DNA of 62,861 nucleotides from Oxalobacteraceae bacterium (GTDB taxonomy: Bacteria; Pseudomonadota; Gammaproteobacteria; Burkholderiales; Burkholderiaceae_D): positions 1 to 62,861 of the forward strand of contig JABTBR010000044.1 in NCBI GenBank assembly GCA_013284265.1, written 5' to 3'. The first letter of the stretch is position 1; each line of letters begins with the position of its first letter. The position numbers were made by a program, and so were the translations under genes. Positions 41,903-49,939 of the stretch are shown here, piece after piece. Under the pieces are notes generated by a model. The model saw only the letters and a program-made list of their open reading frames with translations. It was not told where the DNA came from and searched no databases.

Positions 41903-43168
41903 TCACTCGTAGCGCAAGGCGTGCGCGGGATTGACGCGGGTGGCCCACCAGCTCGGATAGAGCGTGGACAGGAAGGACAGCGCGCCGGCGACGGCGGCCA
42001 CGCCCAGCACATCGTCCCAGTCCAGCCGCGACGGCACCGAGCTGATGAAATAAATATTCTTGGCCAGGAAGTGGAAGCCGAACAGCTGCTCGATCGCGGC
42101 CACGATGGCGCTCATATTCCAGGCCACCAGCACGCCGGCGGCCACGCCGGCGCCGATGCCGCACAGGCCGGCCAGCAAGCCCTGCACCATGAAGATCTTC
42201 ATGATCGAGCCGGGCGCCGCGCCCAGGGTGCGCAGGATCGCCACATCGGCGCGCTTGTCGGTCACCGTCATCACCAGCATCGCCACCACGTTAAACGCCG
42301 CCACCGCCACAATCAGGGTCAGGATGATGAACATCATGTGCTTCTGGCTTTGCAGCGCGGCGAACCAGTTGGCGTTGCGCTGGGTCCAGTCGCGCAGCAG
42401 GAACTCGCCATTCATCGAACGTTTGAGCTGCATGGCCACCTGCGGCGCCTGATGCAGGTCGGCGATGCGCAGGCGCAGTCCGGCCGGACCGCTGGCATGC
42501 AGCAGTTCCTGCGCGTCCACCAGATGCATGAAGGCCAGCCCGGAATCGAACTCGAAGTGGCCGGCCTCGAAGATGCCCACCACGTTCAGCTTGCGCACCT
42601 GCGGCGCCATATTGCGCAGCGAAGGCTGCGACGGCGCCAGCGCCAGCGCCACCTGCCCGCCCACCTTGACGTGCAGCGCGCTGGCCAGCTCGCTGCCCAG
42701 CACCACATTGTTGCTGCCGGCATGCAGCGCCTCGAAGCTGCCGCTGATGATGGTCTGGATCACCTCGGAGACCTGGCTTTCCTCGGCCGGCAGGATGCCG
42801 CGTAGCACCGCCGGACGCATCACATCGCCCTGCAGCAGCATGCCGGAGAATTCGTCGAAGGGCGCGGCGGCCAGCACCGCCCGATTGCGCCTGGCGTCCT
42901 GCGCCACCGCCTGCCAGTTGTTGCTGATGGCGCTCTCGTCGTAGACCTCGATGTGGGCCAGCACCGACAGCATGCGGCCCGTCACGTCCTGCTGGAAGCC
43001 GTTCATGATCGACAGCACCACGATCAGCGCCGCCACGCCCAGCGCCATGCCGGTGATCGACACCAGCGACATGAAGGAGACGAAACTGTTGCGCCCGCTG
43101 CGCCGGCCGGCGCGCGTATAGCGCACGCCGATTTGCCATTCGAATGGCAGGTGATGAACAAAACTCAA
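41903..43168 (-). CDS. LolC/LolE-family lipoprotein-releasing ABC permease
   Basis: About 421 aa. A FtsX-like permease of the LolCDE complex that releases outer-membrane lipoproteins from the inner membrane. The N-terminus (HLPFEWQIGVRYTRAGRRS..NSFVSFMSLVSITGMALGVAALIVVLSIMNGFQ) carries TM1 and is nearly diagnostic; a large periplasmic loop (about 50-260) and three C-terminal helices (from MFIILTLIVAVAAFNVVAML) follow. The frame begins at 43234, but GGGAG stands 5 nt before a TTG at 43168 that gives the usual family start. The ATPase gene lolD, normally adjacent, is not next to it. Confidence 0.9.
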   Translation of the reverse strand: MSFVHHLPFEWQIGVRYTRAGRRSGRNSFVSFMSLVSITGMALGVAALIVVLSIMNGFQQDVTGRMLSVLAHIEVYDESAISNNWQAVAQDARRNRAVLAAAPFDEFSGMLLQGDVMRPAVLRGILPAEESQVSEVIQTIISGSFEALHAGSNNVVLGSELASALHVKVGGQVALALAPSQPSLRNMAPQVRKLNVVGIFEAGHFEFDSGLAFMHLVDAQELLHASGPAGLRLRIADLHQAPQVAMQLKRSMNGEFLLRDWTQRNANWFAALQSQKHMMFIILTLIVAVAAFNVVAMLVMTVTDKRADVAILRTLGAAPGSIMKIFMVQGLLAGLCGIGAGVAAGVLVAWNMSAIVAAIEQLFGFHFLAKNIYFISSVPSRLDWDDVLGVAAVAGALSFLSTLYPSWWATRVNPAHALRYE

Positions 43169-43303
43169 GGATACTCCCGAAAATACCGTCTGACGGCCAG
43201 TGGGGCCACTGATCAAGCAGCCGCAATTTATCACACCCGCGCCAGTCTGCGCCGGCGCGCCGCTCCCGCCAATATCGCCAGCCCACTCGCTGCGCCAGCC
43301 CCG

Positions 43304-43684
43304 CTAGCGGCCGGTCTTGCGCATTTGCCCCGGCTTGGCCGCGCGCCGCGCCCGCGCCGAACGGGCCGCGCGCATGCCCTCAATCCAGTCGTGCCCGCCC
43401 GCCTCCAGCGCCGCATCGATCACCTCCTGCGGCAGGCTGTAGACCGAGGCCCAGGCCGCCCGCCCATCGGCCGTATTGGTGGGAAAATCGCTGCGTTCGA
43501 TCGGCCAGCCATATTTGCGCATCAGCGCCCGGATCACCGTGTTCAGGGCCACCTTGCGGTGGGCGAACAGGCTTTCCACGCTCGTCATATCGTCCGAGGC
43601 CAGCAGCACCAGCAGGGTTTCGGCGCGCAGCGTGGGCGCCATGGTGGGAAATCTGCCGGGCTGCTTTGCTGTCGGTGTACTCAA
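43304..43684 (-). CDS. Hypothetical protein, possible helix-turn-helix fold
   Basis: About 126 aa, not recognised. A helical core (RAETLLVLLASDDMTSVESLFAHRKVALNTVIRALMRKYGWPIERSDF) looks like a small DNA-binding or phage-type HTH region, followed by a Trp- and Ala-rich middle and a basic tail (SARARRAAKPGQMRKTGR) that could bind nucleic acid. The start is uncertain: TTG at 43684 (MSTPTAKQPG) has GGA upstream, and ATG at 43642 is the alternative. It is not clearly linked to its neighbours. Confidence 0.5.
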   Translation of the reverse strand: MSTPTAKQPGRFPTMAPTLRAETLLVLLASDDMTSVESLFAHRKVALNTVIRALMRKYGWPIERSDFPTNTADGRAAWASVYSLPQEVIDAALEAGGHDWIEGMRAARSARARRAAKPGQMRKTGR

Positions 43685-43844
43685 GATGGTCCATTCCAAA
43701 CGTCGATGAAGGCGGGCGCCGCGCGCGCCGCCCCAGATACTAGCGCATGCGCGCCCAATCGCCAAAACCGTCTCCCGGCCCGCCGCCAGCGCGGCGCGGC
43801 ACCTTGCTGTATTCTGTGCTCACCTGCCCATTTGAAAACTCCCC

Positions 43845-44426
43845 ATGCCCAACCAGAACTGGCCCGTGAACGCGGTCGCCGTGCCGGCCGAATGCAGCAT
43901 CGCCCATCTCTACCCCCACCCTTATCTGGCCGACGCCTTTGCGATCGGCCTGCCGGCCAATGCCAGCACCGACCCAGAGCAACTGGCCCGCTTCATCTTC
44001 GGCAACCAGCCACCCTGGGTGAGCGTATTGCTGCGCATACGCGATGCGCTGGTGTCGCTGTTCGGCCTCAAGACGACATCACAGCTGGGGCGCGCCAGCG
44101 GCCAGCGGGTCGGCTTCTTCAGGATCTACGCCACCAGCGCGCGCGAAATCATTCTGGGCGAGGACGACAGCCACCTGGACTTCCGCGCCTCCTTGCTGGT
44201 CCAGCCAGCCGGCGGCGCGGCCGATGGCGCGAACGTTGGCGCGAACCTTGGTGAACCTTTGCTGGTGTTGACGACCGTCGTCAATTGCCACAACTGGCTG
44301 GGCCGCGCCTATATCACGATCATCGCGCCCTTCCACCGCATGGTGGTGCGCGCCAACCTGCGCCGCGGCGCGCGCCTCGGCTGGCCGCTGGCCGCCGCCC
44401 AAACAGAGTCCGCCCGCCGGCAATAG
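43845..44426 (+). CDS. DUF2867 domain protein
   Basis: A 193-aa cytoplasmic protein of the DUF2867 family. Typical blocks are DAFAIGLP, FGNQPPWVSVLLRIRDALVSLFGLKT, GEDDSHLDFRASLLV and the end TTVVNCHNWLGRAYITIIAPFHRMVVRANLRR. The fold resembles START-like lipid-binding barrels, but its function is unknown. It lies 12 bp before a TauE/SafE permease gene and is probably cotranscribed with it. Confidence 0.82.
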   Translation: MPNQNWPVNAVAVPAECSIAHLYPHPYLADAFAIGLPANASTDPEQLARFIFGNQPPWVSVLLRIRDALVSLFGLKTTSQLGRASGQRVGFFRIYATSAREIILGEDDSHLDFRASLLVQPAGGAADGANVGANLGEPLLVLTTVVNCHNWLGRAYITIIAPFHRMVVRANLRRGARLGWPLAAAQTESARRQ

Positions 44427-44438
44427 CGGAATGTACGC

Positions 44439-45197
44439 ATGCTGATTACCGATCCGCTGTTTTACCTCGCCGCCATTCCCGCCGTCTACCTGCTGGGCAT
44501 TTCCAAGGGCGGCTTCGCCGGCGCGATCGGCGGCTTGGGCGTGCCGCTGATGGCGCTGGCCATCTCCCCGGTGCGGGCGGCCGCGATCCTGCTGCCGCTG
44601 ATGTGCTGCATGGACCTGGTGGGTTTCCGGCTCTACTACGGCAAGTGGGACATCGCCAATCTGCGCATCATGCTGCCCGGCGCCCTGGCCGGCATCGTCA
44701 TCGGCGCGCTCACCTTCGGCATGTTCAGCGAGGCCCGTATCCGCATCCTGATCGGCGCCATCGCCGTCATCTTCACCATTCATAGCTGGCTGGGCGCGGC
44801 GGCCAGGCAGGCACCGGCCGGGCGCTCGCTGTTCAAGGGCACGCTGTGGTCGGGCGTGTCCGGCTTTACCAGCTTTGTCGCCCACGCGGGCGGCCCGCCC
44901 GTGATGGTCTACATGCTGCCGCAGCGGCTGGCCAAGGCGCAGTATGTGGCCACCGTCAGCCTGTTCTTCATGGTGGTCAACGCGATCAAGCTCGTGCCCT
45001 ACGCCTGGCTGGGCCAGTTCACCCTGCCGAATCTGCTGACCAGCCTGGTCCTGCTGCCGCTGGTGCCGCTCGGCGTGCGCAGCGGCATGTGGTTGCAGGA
45101 ACATATCAACACCACCTGGTTCTACCGCATCTCGCAGGCGGCCCTGCTGCTGAGCGGGGTGCAGCTGATCTACCAGGGACTGGCGCCGCATCGCTGA
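44439..45197 (+). CDS. TauE/SafE-family sulfite/organic anion exporter-like permease
   Basis: A 252-aa integral membrane protein with about eight hydrophobic helices and the duplicated TauE/SafE layout: GISKGGFAGAIGGLGVPLMAL in the first half and SGFTSFVAHAGGPPVMVYMLP in the second. These are the family's Gly-rich signature segments. Members move sulfite, sulfoacetate or other small anions across the inner membrane; the substrate here is unknown. It follows the DUF2867 gene by 12 bp. Confidence 0.88.
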   Translation: MLITDPLFYLAAIPAVYLLGISKGGFAGAIGGLGVPLMALAISPVRAAAILLPLMCCMDLVGFRLYYGKWDIANLRIMLPGALAGIVIGALTFGMFSEARIRILIGAIAVIFTIHSWLGAAARQAPAGRSLFKGTLWSGVSGFTSFVAHAGGPPVMVYMLPQRLAKAQYVATVSLFFMVVNAIKLVPYAWLGQFTLPNLLTSLVLLPLVPLGVRSGMWLQEHINTTWFYRISQAALLLSGVQLIYQGLAPHR

Positions 45198-45335
45198 GAC
45201 AAGCAGTCTGGCGGCACAGCATGGTCCGAAAAAAAAGTAAACAAATTGTAATGATGTGCCACTCCGCTGCGACCAACAGTGTCACCCGGCCTTTTGCCCT
45301 GTGACGTCAACGTCAACCACTCGGAGTACACCTCA

Positions 45336-46166
45336 ATGAAACCAACTCGTCCCCTGCTCGCCTCCCTGCTCGCCACCACCCTCGGCCTGTGCGCCCTGAG
45401 CGCCCATGCCGCCGACGTCACCTTCACCTTCACCAACCTGGCGCCGCCCGGCGGCGTCGGCGTGGCGCCGCTGTGGCTGGGTCTGCATGACGGCAGCTTC
45501 GACAGCTTCAACGCCGGCAGCGTCGCCTCGGGCGCGATCGAGCGCGCCGCCGAAGACGGCAACGCCAATGTGCTTACCAGCGACTTCGGCGCCCAGGCCG
45601 TGGGCGGCCTGCAGACCCGCCTGCCGGGCGGTCCGCGCTTCCCCGGCGCCACCAGCAGCTTCACGCTGCACAATGTGGACCTGGGCGGCAGCAACCGCTA
45701 CCTGAGCTATGCGGCCATGGTGGTGATCAGCAATGACTTCTTCATCGGCAACGACAACGCCAAACAGATCGACCTGGCGGCGCTGGCCGGCGGCGGCAGC
45801 CTGTCGCTTGCCTTGGGCGGCGCCGGCCAGGTGTGGGACGCGGGAACCGAAGTCAACGATTTCCACGACTCGCTGGCCAATGGCGCCTTCGGCATTGGCG
45901 GCGGGCAGAGCATGGCCAATCAGGGCACGGCCGAGCATGGCGTGATTCACGCCGTGCTCGGCAGCCCCTATGCGGACTTCGCCGGCGCCGAACTGGTGCC
46001 GGTCAATTTCGACTGGGCGCCGCTGAACTTCAACGCCAACCCGGCCTTCGGGCGGCTCGATATCAGCGTGTCCGCCGTGCCTGAGCCCGAAACCTACGCC
46101 ATGCTGCTGGCCGGCATGGGATTGATGGGGGTGGTGTTGCGCCGCAAGGCTGCGGCAGTCGCCTAA
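45336..46166 (+). CDS. Spondin-domain PEP-CTERM exported protein
   Basis: A 276-aa exported protein. The signal peptide ends at SAHA. A spondin domain follows (VTFTFTNLAPPGGVGVAPLWLGLHDGSFDSFNAG...), a beta-sandwich often found in secreted surface proteins. The C-terminus has VPEPETYAMLLAGMGLMGVVLRRKAA, the PEP-CTERM signal with one helix and a basic tail, so it should pass through the exosortase system like the protein at 31584. GGAG precedes the chosen ATG; an in-frame ATG at 45279 would precede the signal peptide unnaturally. The palindromic element copy C starts inside its stop codon. Confidence 0.85.
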   Translation: MKPTRPLLASLLATTLGLCALSAHAADVTFTFTNLAPPGGVGVAPLWLGLHDGSFDSFNAGSVASGAIERAAEDGNANVLTSDFGAQAVGGLQTRLPGGPRFPGATSSFTLHNVDLGGSNRYLSYAAMVVISNDFFIGNDNAKQIDLAALAGGGSLSLALGGAGQVWDAGTEVNDFHDSLANGAFGIGGGQSMANQGTAEHGVIHAVLGSPYADFAGAELVPVNFDWAPLNFNANPAFGRLDISVSAVPEPETYAMLLAGMGLMGVVLRRKAAAVA

Positions 46167-46231
46167 AACCCACGGCCTAACCCTGGGGTCTGACCCGGCG
46201 GGTCAGACCCCAGCTCTTTGCCCTGGGTTTG
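46165..46231. repeat. Dispersed palindromic element, copy C
   Basis: Outer arms are AAAACCCACGGC (46165-46176) and GCCCTGGGTTT (46220-46230). The inner perfect inverted repeat is GGGGTCTGACCC (46185-46196) / GGGTCAGACCCC (46200-46211), loop GGC. Its first bases are the last two of the TAA stop of the upstream gene. Confidence 0.92.
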
Positions 46232-46297
46232 AATAGCGCGGCGGCACGCTGACGTTTAGCGCTACACTGACGCTGCGAACGCATTGGGGAAACGTCG

Positions 46298-47011
46298 ATG
46301 AAGAATGCAGTGCTGCTATGTGCGCTGGCGATGGCCTGCCTTCCGGGCAGGGCCGCCGACGCCACTACCCCGCCCATCCGCCTGGTCACGCTGCTGGCGC
46401 CGGACACGCCGCTGTACGGGCAGTTCGCGCGCCTGATCGACAGCGCCTTCTCCCAATTGCAGCAACCCTATACCCTCAGCTACCAGCCGGCGCGGCTGGC
46501 GGCGGCCAGCTTCAAGGCCGGCCTGTTCGACGGCGACATCAGCCGCAGCGCCCAGTTCCGGGGCGTGGTACCGGACGCGATCGCGGTCACCCCGCCGATC
46601 TACGCGATCCGCGTGATCGCCGTCAGCCGCCAGCCCACCATCACCATCACCTCCTGGGACGACCTGAAACCCTATCGCGTGGCCTATCGGCGCGGTTTCC
46701 AGGCGATCGAACGTCCACTGCAGGACGTCAAGGGCCGCTATGCGGTCGACACCGATGCCTCCTGTATGGCCATGGTCCAGCTGCGGCGTATGGATGTGTG
46801 CGTGGGCGACGAGGCGCTGCTGTCGCATACGCTGGCGACCCAGGATGACGACTTCCGCATCGATTATTTCGACCAGTTGCCCTCGTTCGTGTGGCTGGCG
46901 CCCCGGCATGCGGCGCTGGCCGCGCGGCTAGGCCAGGTCTTGAAGGCAATGGAAGGCAGCGGGGAGCTGGCGCGCTTCTTCCAGACCCCGGAAAAGCACG
47001 GCGCGCGCTGA
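46298..47011 (+). CDS. Periplasmic solute-binding-like protein (PBP2 fold)
   Basis: A 237-aa exported protein with a signal peptide ending near GRAADA. The sequence follows the type II periplasmic-binding fold: IRLVTLLAPDTPLYGQF at the start, SRSAQFRGVVPDAIAVTPPIYAIRVIAVSR, WDDLKPYRVAYRRGFQAIE and DASCMAMVQLRRMDVCVGDE. It lacks a permease or ATPase neighbour, so it may be an orphan receptor or sensor subunit; an MCP gene lies convergently next to it. Ligand unknown. Confidence 0.72.
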   Translation: MKNAVLLCALAMACLPGRAADATTPPIRLVTLLAPDTPLYGQFARLIDSAFSQLQQPYTLSYQPARLAAASFKAGLFDGDISRSAQFRGVVPDAIAVTPPIYAIRVIAVSRQPTITITSWDDLKPYRVAYRRGFQAIERPLQDVKGRYAVDTDASCMAMVQLRRMDVCVGDEALLSHTLATQDDDFRIDYFDQLPSFVWLAPRHAALAARLGQVLKAMEGSGELARFFQTPEKHGAR

Positions 47012-47066
47012 GCCAAACGCACTGGCGCCGCGCCGGCTCAGCCGCCCGAGAACCGTTTAAGCCCGC

Positions 47067-49100
47067 CTAAAACTCTTCCCAGTCATCCTTGCTGGCTGGG
47101 CTGGCCTTGGGGCCGGCCGCCTTGGGTCCGGCGGCCAGCCGGGGCTTGGGCGCGGGCTGGCGCGGCGCCGGCGCCTGCACCGCGCGCACCGGCGCTGCCG
47201 CAGCCGCGACGGGCGCCGCCGGGATCTGGCTCATATCGAGCTTGAAGGCACTGACCACGTGGGCCAGGTGCGCCGCCTGGTCCTGCAGCGACTGCGCCGC
47301 CGCCGCGGCCTGCTCGACCAGCGCGGCGTTCTGCTGGGTCGCGTCATCCATCTGGGTGATGGCCTGGTTGATCTGGTTGATGCCATCGCTTTGCTCGCGG
47401 CTGGCCTCGGCGATCTCGCTCATGATGTTGGCCACATGCTGGACCGAGCCGACGATCTGCTCCATGGTCACCCCGGCCTGGTCGACCAGCTTGCCGCCGG
47501 CGTTGACCTGCTCGACCGAATCGCCGATCAGCTGCTTGATTTCCTTGGCCGCCGAGGCCGAGCGCTGGGCCAGGTTGCGCACCTCCGATGCCACCACGGC
47601 GAAGCCGCGCCCCTGCTCGCCGGCGCGGGCCGCCTCCACCGCCGCGTTCAGGGCCAGGATATTGGTCTGGAAGGCGATGCCGTCGATGACGCTGATGATG
47701 TCGACGATCTTGCCCGAGCTTTCCTTGATCGAGGCCATGGTGCTGACCACCTGCCCCACCACCTGCCCACCCTCGGTGGCGTGGGCCGACGCCGCCACCA
47801 CCAGCTGGTTGGCCTGCAGCGCATTGTCGGCGTTCTGCTTGACGGTCGCCGTCAGCTGCTCCATGGTGGACGCGGTCTCCTCCAGGCTGCCGGCCTGCGT
47901 CTCGGTGCGCGCGGACAGGTCCAGATTGCCCTCGGCGATTTCGGCGCTGGCGCCGGCGATGGTGTCGGCCCCGGCGCGGATCTGGCCCACCGTCTGGTTC
48001 AGCGAGGTGACGAAGCGGTTGAAGGCATCGGCCAGCGCGCCGACCTCGTCGTGGGTCTCCACCGCCATGCGCAAGGTCAGGTCGCCGTCGCCGTCGGCGA
48101 TGCGGCCCAGCATATCGGCCGCGCGCGCCACCGGCGAGGCGATCGCGCGGCTGACCAGGTACACCACGAACAGGCCGATGCCGCCGCCGATCAGGCCCGC
48201 CACCAGGGCCGCCAGGATAGACGAACGTATCATCGCGCCCACCGCCTCGGCTTCGGGCAGCTCAGCGATCACATACAGGTCGAGTTCGGGCACGAAGGAG
48301 GAGGCGACGATCTGCTTGCCATCCGGGCCGCTGTAGGAGGCGCTGGCGTATTTTTCGCCGCGCAGCAGCGTCTTGCCCAGTTCCTCGCTAAAGCCCGGCA
48401 GCTCCTGCAGGCGGCGCTTGCCGTCCACCAGCGCCGCATCCTTGTGCGCCAGCAGGCTGCCGTTGGAACGCACCAGATAGACGAAACCGGATTTGCCGAT
48501 GGTGTAGGCGCGGATGCGCTGCGCCAGGCCATCGATCGACAGCGCCAGCCCGGCGATGCCCAGCTTGCCGTCGCCCGCGTCGAAGCGCACATTGATGAAC
48601 ATTTTATAGCTGCCATCGACGACGTCGCGGGCGATATTGAGATTGTAGGGCTGGCCCGTTTTGATAAAATCGTAGAACCAGCCGGCGTTCGGGTCGGATT
48701 TTTCCAGCGTGCGCGACAGGCCGGTCTCGACCAGGTATTTGCCGGTGGTCTCGGACACCCAGAAAATCTTCTGCGCCTTCAGGCGCTGCTTGATTTCGCT
48801 GGAATAGGCGTTCCAGGTCGGGATGCCCTCGTCAGCCAGCCCGCCCTTCTCCCAGTCCAGCACATAGCGGTTGTGCGCCATGTCCTGCGCCACCGCCAGC
48901 GGCTGGGCCATTTCGCGCAGCAGATCGTTGCGGATTTCGCCCACCACCGCCGGCAACTCCTGCCGCACCACCCGCTCGGCGATGCCCCTACCCGTCACAT
49001 AGGTACTCAAGGTCGATACCGCCACCAGCGTCAACAGCAGGATGGCGGCCATGCTGAGCATGAGTTTCTTCTGAATCGACAAGCGGGTAAGCAGGTTCAC
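47067..49100 (-). CDS. Methyl-accepting chemotaxis protein with Cache sensor and CheR-binding tail
   Basis: About 677 aa. TM1 (MLSMAAILLLTLVAVSTL), a large periplasmic Cache sensor (about 35-295), TM2 (SSILAALVAGLIGGGIGLFVVYLV), HAMP, then the MA signalling domain with the hairpin tip IISVIDGIAFQTNILALNAAVEAARAGEQGRGFAVVA. The protein ends DDWEEF, an xWxxF pentapeptide after a Pro/Ala-rich linker, the tether used by CheR/CheB. The frame begins at 49160, but GGGGG stands before a GTG at 49100 that gives a proper start. Ligand unknown. Confidence 0.9.
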   Translation of the reverse strand: MNLLTRLSIQKKLMLSMAAILLLTLVAVSTLSTYVTGRGIAERVVRQELPAVVGEIRNDLLREMAQPLAVAQDMAHNRYVLDWEKGGLADEGIPTWNAYSSEIKQRLKAQKIFWVSETTGKYLVETGLSRTLEKSDPNAGWFYDFIKTGQPYNLNIARDVVDGSYKMFINVRFDAGDGKLGIAGLALSIDGLAQRIRAYTIGKSGFVYLVRSNGSLLAHKDAALVDGKRRLQELPGFSEELGKTLLRGEKYASASYSGPDGKQIVASSFVPELDLYVIAELPEAEAVGAMIRSSILAALVAGLIGGGIGLFVVYLVSRAIASPVARAADMLGRIADGDGDLTLRMAVETHDEVGALADAFNRFVTSLNQTVGQIRAGADTIAGASAEIAEGNLDLSARTETQAGSLEETASTMEQLTATVKQNADNALQANQLVVAASAHATEGGQVVGQVVSTMASIKESSGKIVDIISVIDGIAFQTNILALNAAVEAARAGEQGRGFAVVASEVRNLAQRSASAAKEIKQLIGDSVEQVNAGGKLVDQAGVTMEQIVGSVQHVANIMSEIAEASREQSDGINQINQAITQMDDATQQNAALVEQAAAAAQSLQDQAAHLAHVVSAFKLDMSQIPAAPVAAAAAPVRAVQAPAPRQPAPKPRLAAGPKAAGPKASPASKDDWEEF

Positions 49101-49220
49101 GGTGACCCCCGGGTAAAATTCATTGCGATCAATGAATTTACCGCTATTTCCTGCGCACAAAAATAGAAATCAGAAAGTCATCGCAAAATACAACATGGAT
49201 GGCGGCACAGGCGCAGGGGA

Positions 49221-49790
49221 TCAGTCTGCCGCAATCCTGCGCAGCTGCTCGGGATCATAGGCCGGCTCGTTGGTATGCTCATCGAGCGGCGTTTCGCCAT
49301 CGTCCGGTCCGGGCTCGCTGTGCTCGGTGTTGCTGGCGTAGTCGGGCGTACCGGGCACCAAGGGCGTGCCGTTTTTCCGTTCGTCATCGGCCAGCCCATC
49401 GCCTGAGGGCGAGTTTTCTCCGGATGGCGGCAAGGCGCGGCGCGCGCCCGTTACGCTGGCTGCGGCGAATTCCCTGGTCTGCTCCAGCACCTTCTCACTG
49501 GCGTCGTGGACGATGCCGGCCAGCTCGGCCTGATAGCTGCGCAGCTTGTCGGAATCGGCCTTGGCGTAGTCGCTGGAAAGATTGACCAGGCCGCCAATAT
49601 CGCGCTCCAGCAGCAATCCTTTGACGGCCTGGCCCGACTCCGTGGCCGCTTCGCGCAGCATGCCCAGGTTCAGCGCCGCGATCTGGCGGGCGCTCTGGCG
49701 ATAGGTGGCGGCGACACCGCGCCACAGCTTCAAATGCGGCAGCAGCACGGCTTTGGACAGCGATAATGGGGTATGGGGCAATGGCAGCAT
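49221..49790 (-). CDS. Phasin-like protein with acidic tail
   Basis: A 189-aa protein. The first 120 residues are amphipathic helices resembling phasins (LKLWRGVAATYRQSARQIAALNLGMLREAATESGQAVKGLL, KLRSYQAELAGIVHDASEKVLEQTREFAAASV). The rest is an acidic, disordered, Pro/Asp/Glu-rich tail (ending DPEQLRRIAAD). AGGAG precedes the ATG by 6 nt. It may coat PHA granules like the phasin at 39285, but the family assignment is weaker. It stands alone between an MCP and a chitinase gene. Confidence 0.65.
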   Translation of the reverse strand: MLPLPHTPLSLSKAVLLPHLKLWRGVAATYRQSARQIAALNLGMLREAATESGQAVKGLLLERDIGGLVNLSSDYAKADSDKLRSYQAELAGIVHDASEKVLEQTREFAAASVTGARRALPPSGENSPSGDGLADDERKNGTPLVPGTPDYASNTEHSEPGPDDGETPLDEHTNEPAYDPEQLRRIAAD

Positions 49791-49939
49791 GATGTTCTCC
49801 TATGGATGCGATGCAGCGGAAACCAGTCTGCATTTTCGCTGCACCGCAACATCGGCTCTGTGCCCCGCCACACACAAGCGCGGCTTTGGCTGGCCGGCTT
49901 GCGGTGGATCAAGTCTTACTTCTGAGCTTATTGCAAGCC

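Noticed and set aside
47259..49166. Plus-strand open frame opposite the Cache MCP
   Set aside because: Mirrors the MCP signalling domain; no start signal.
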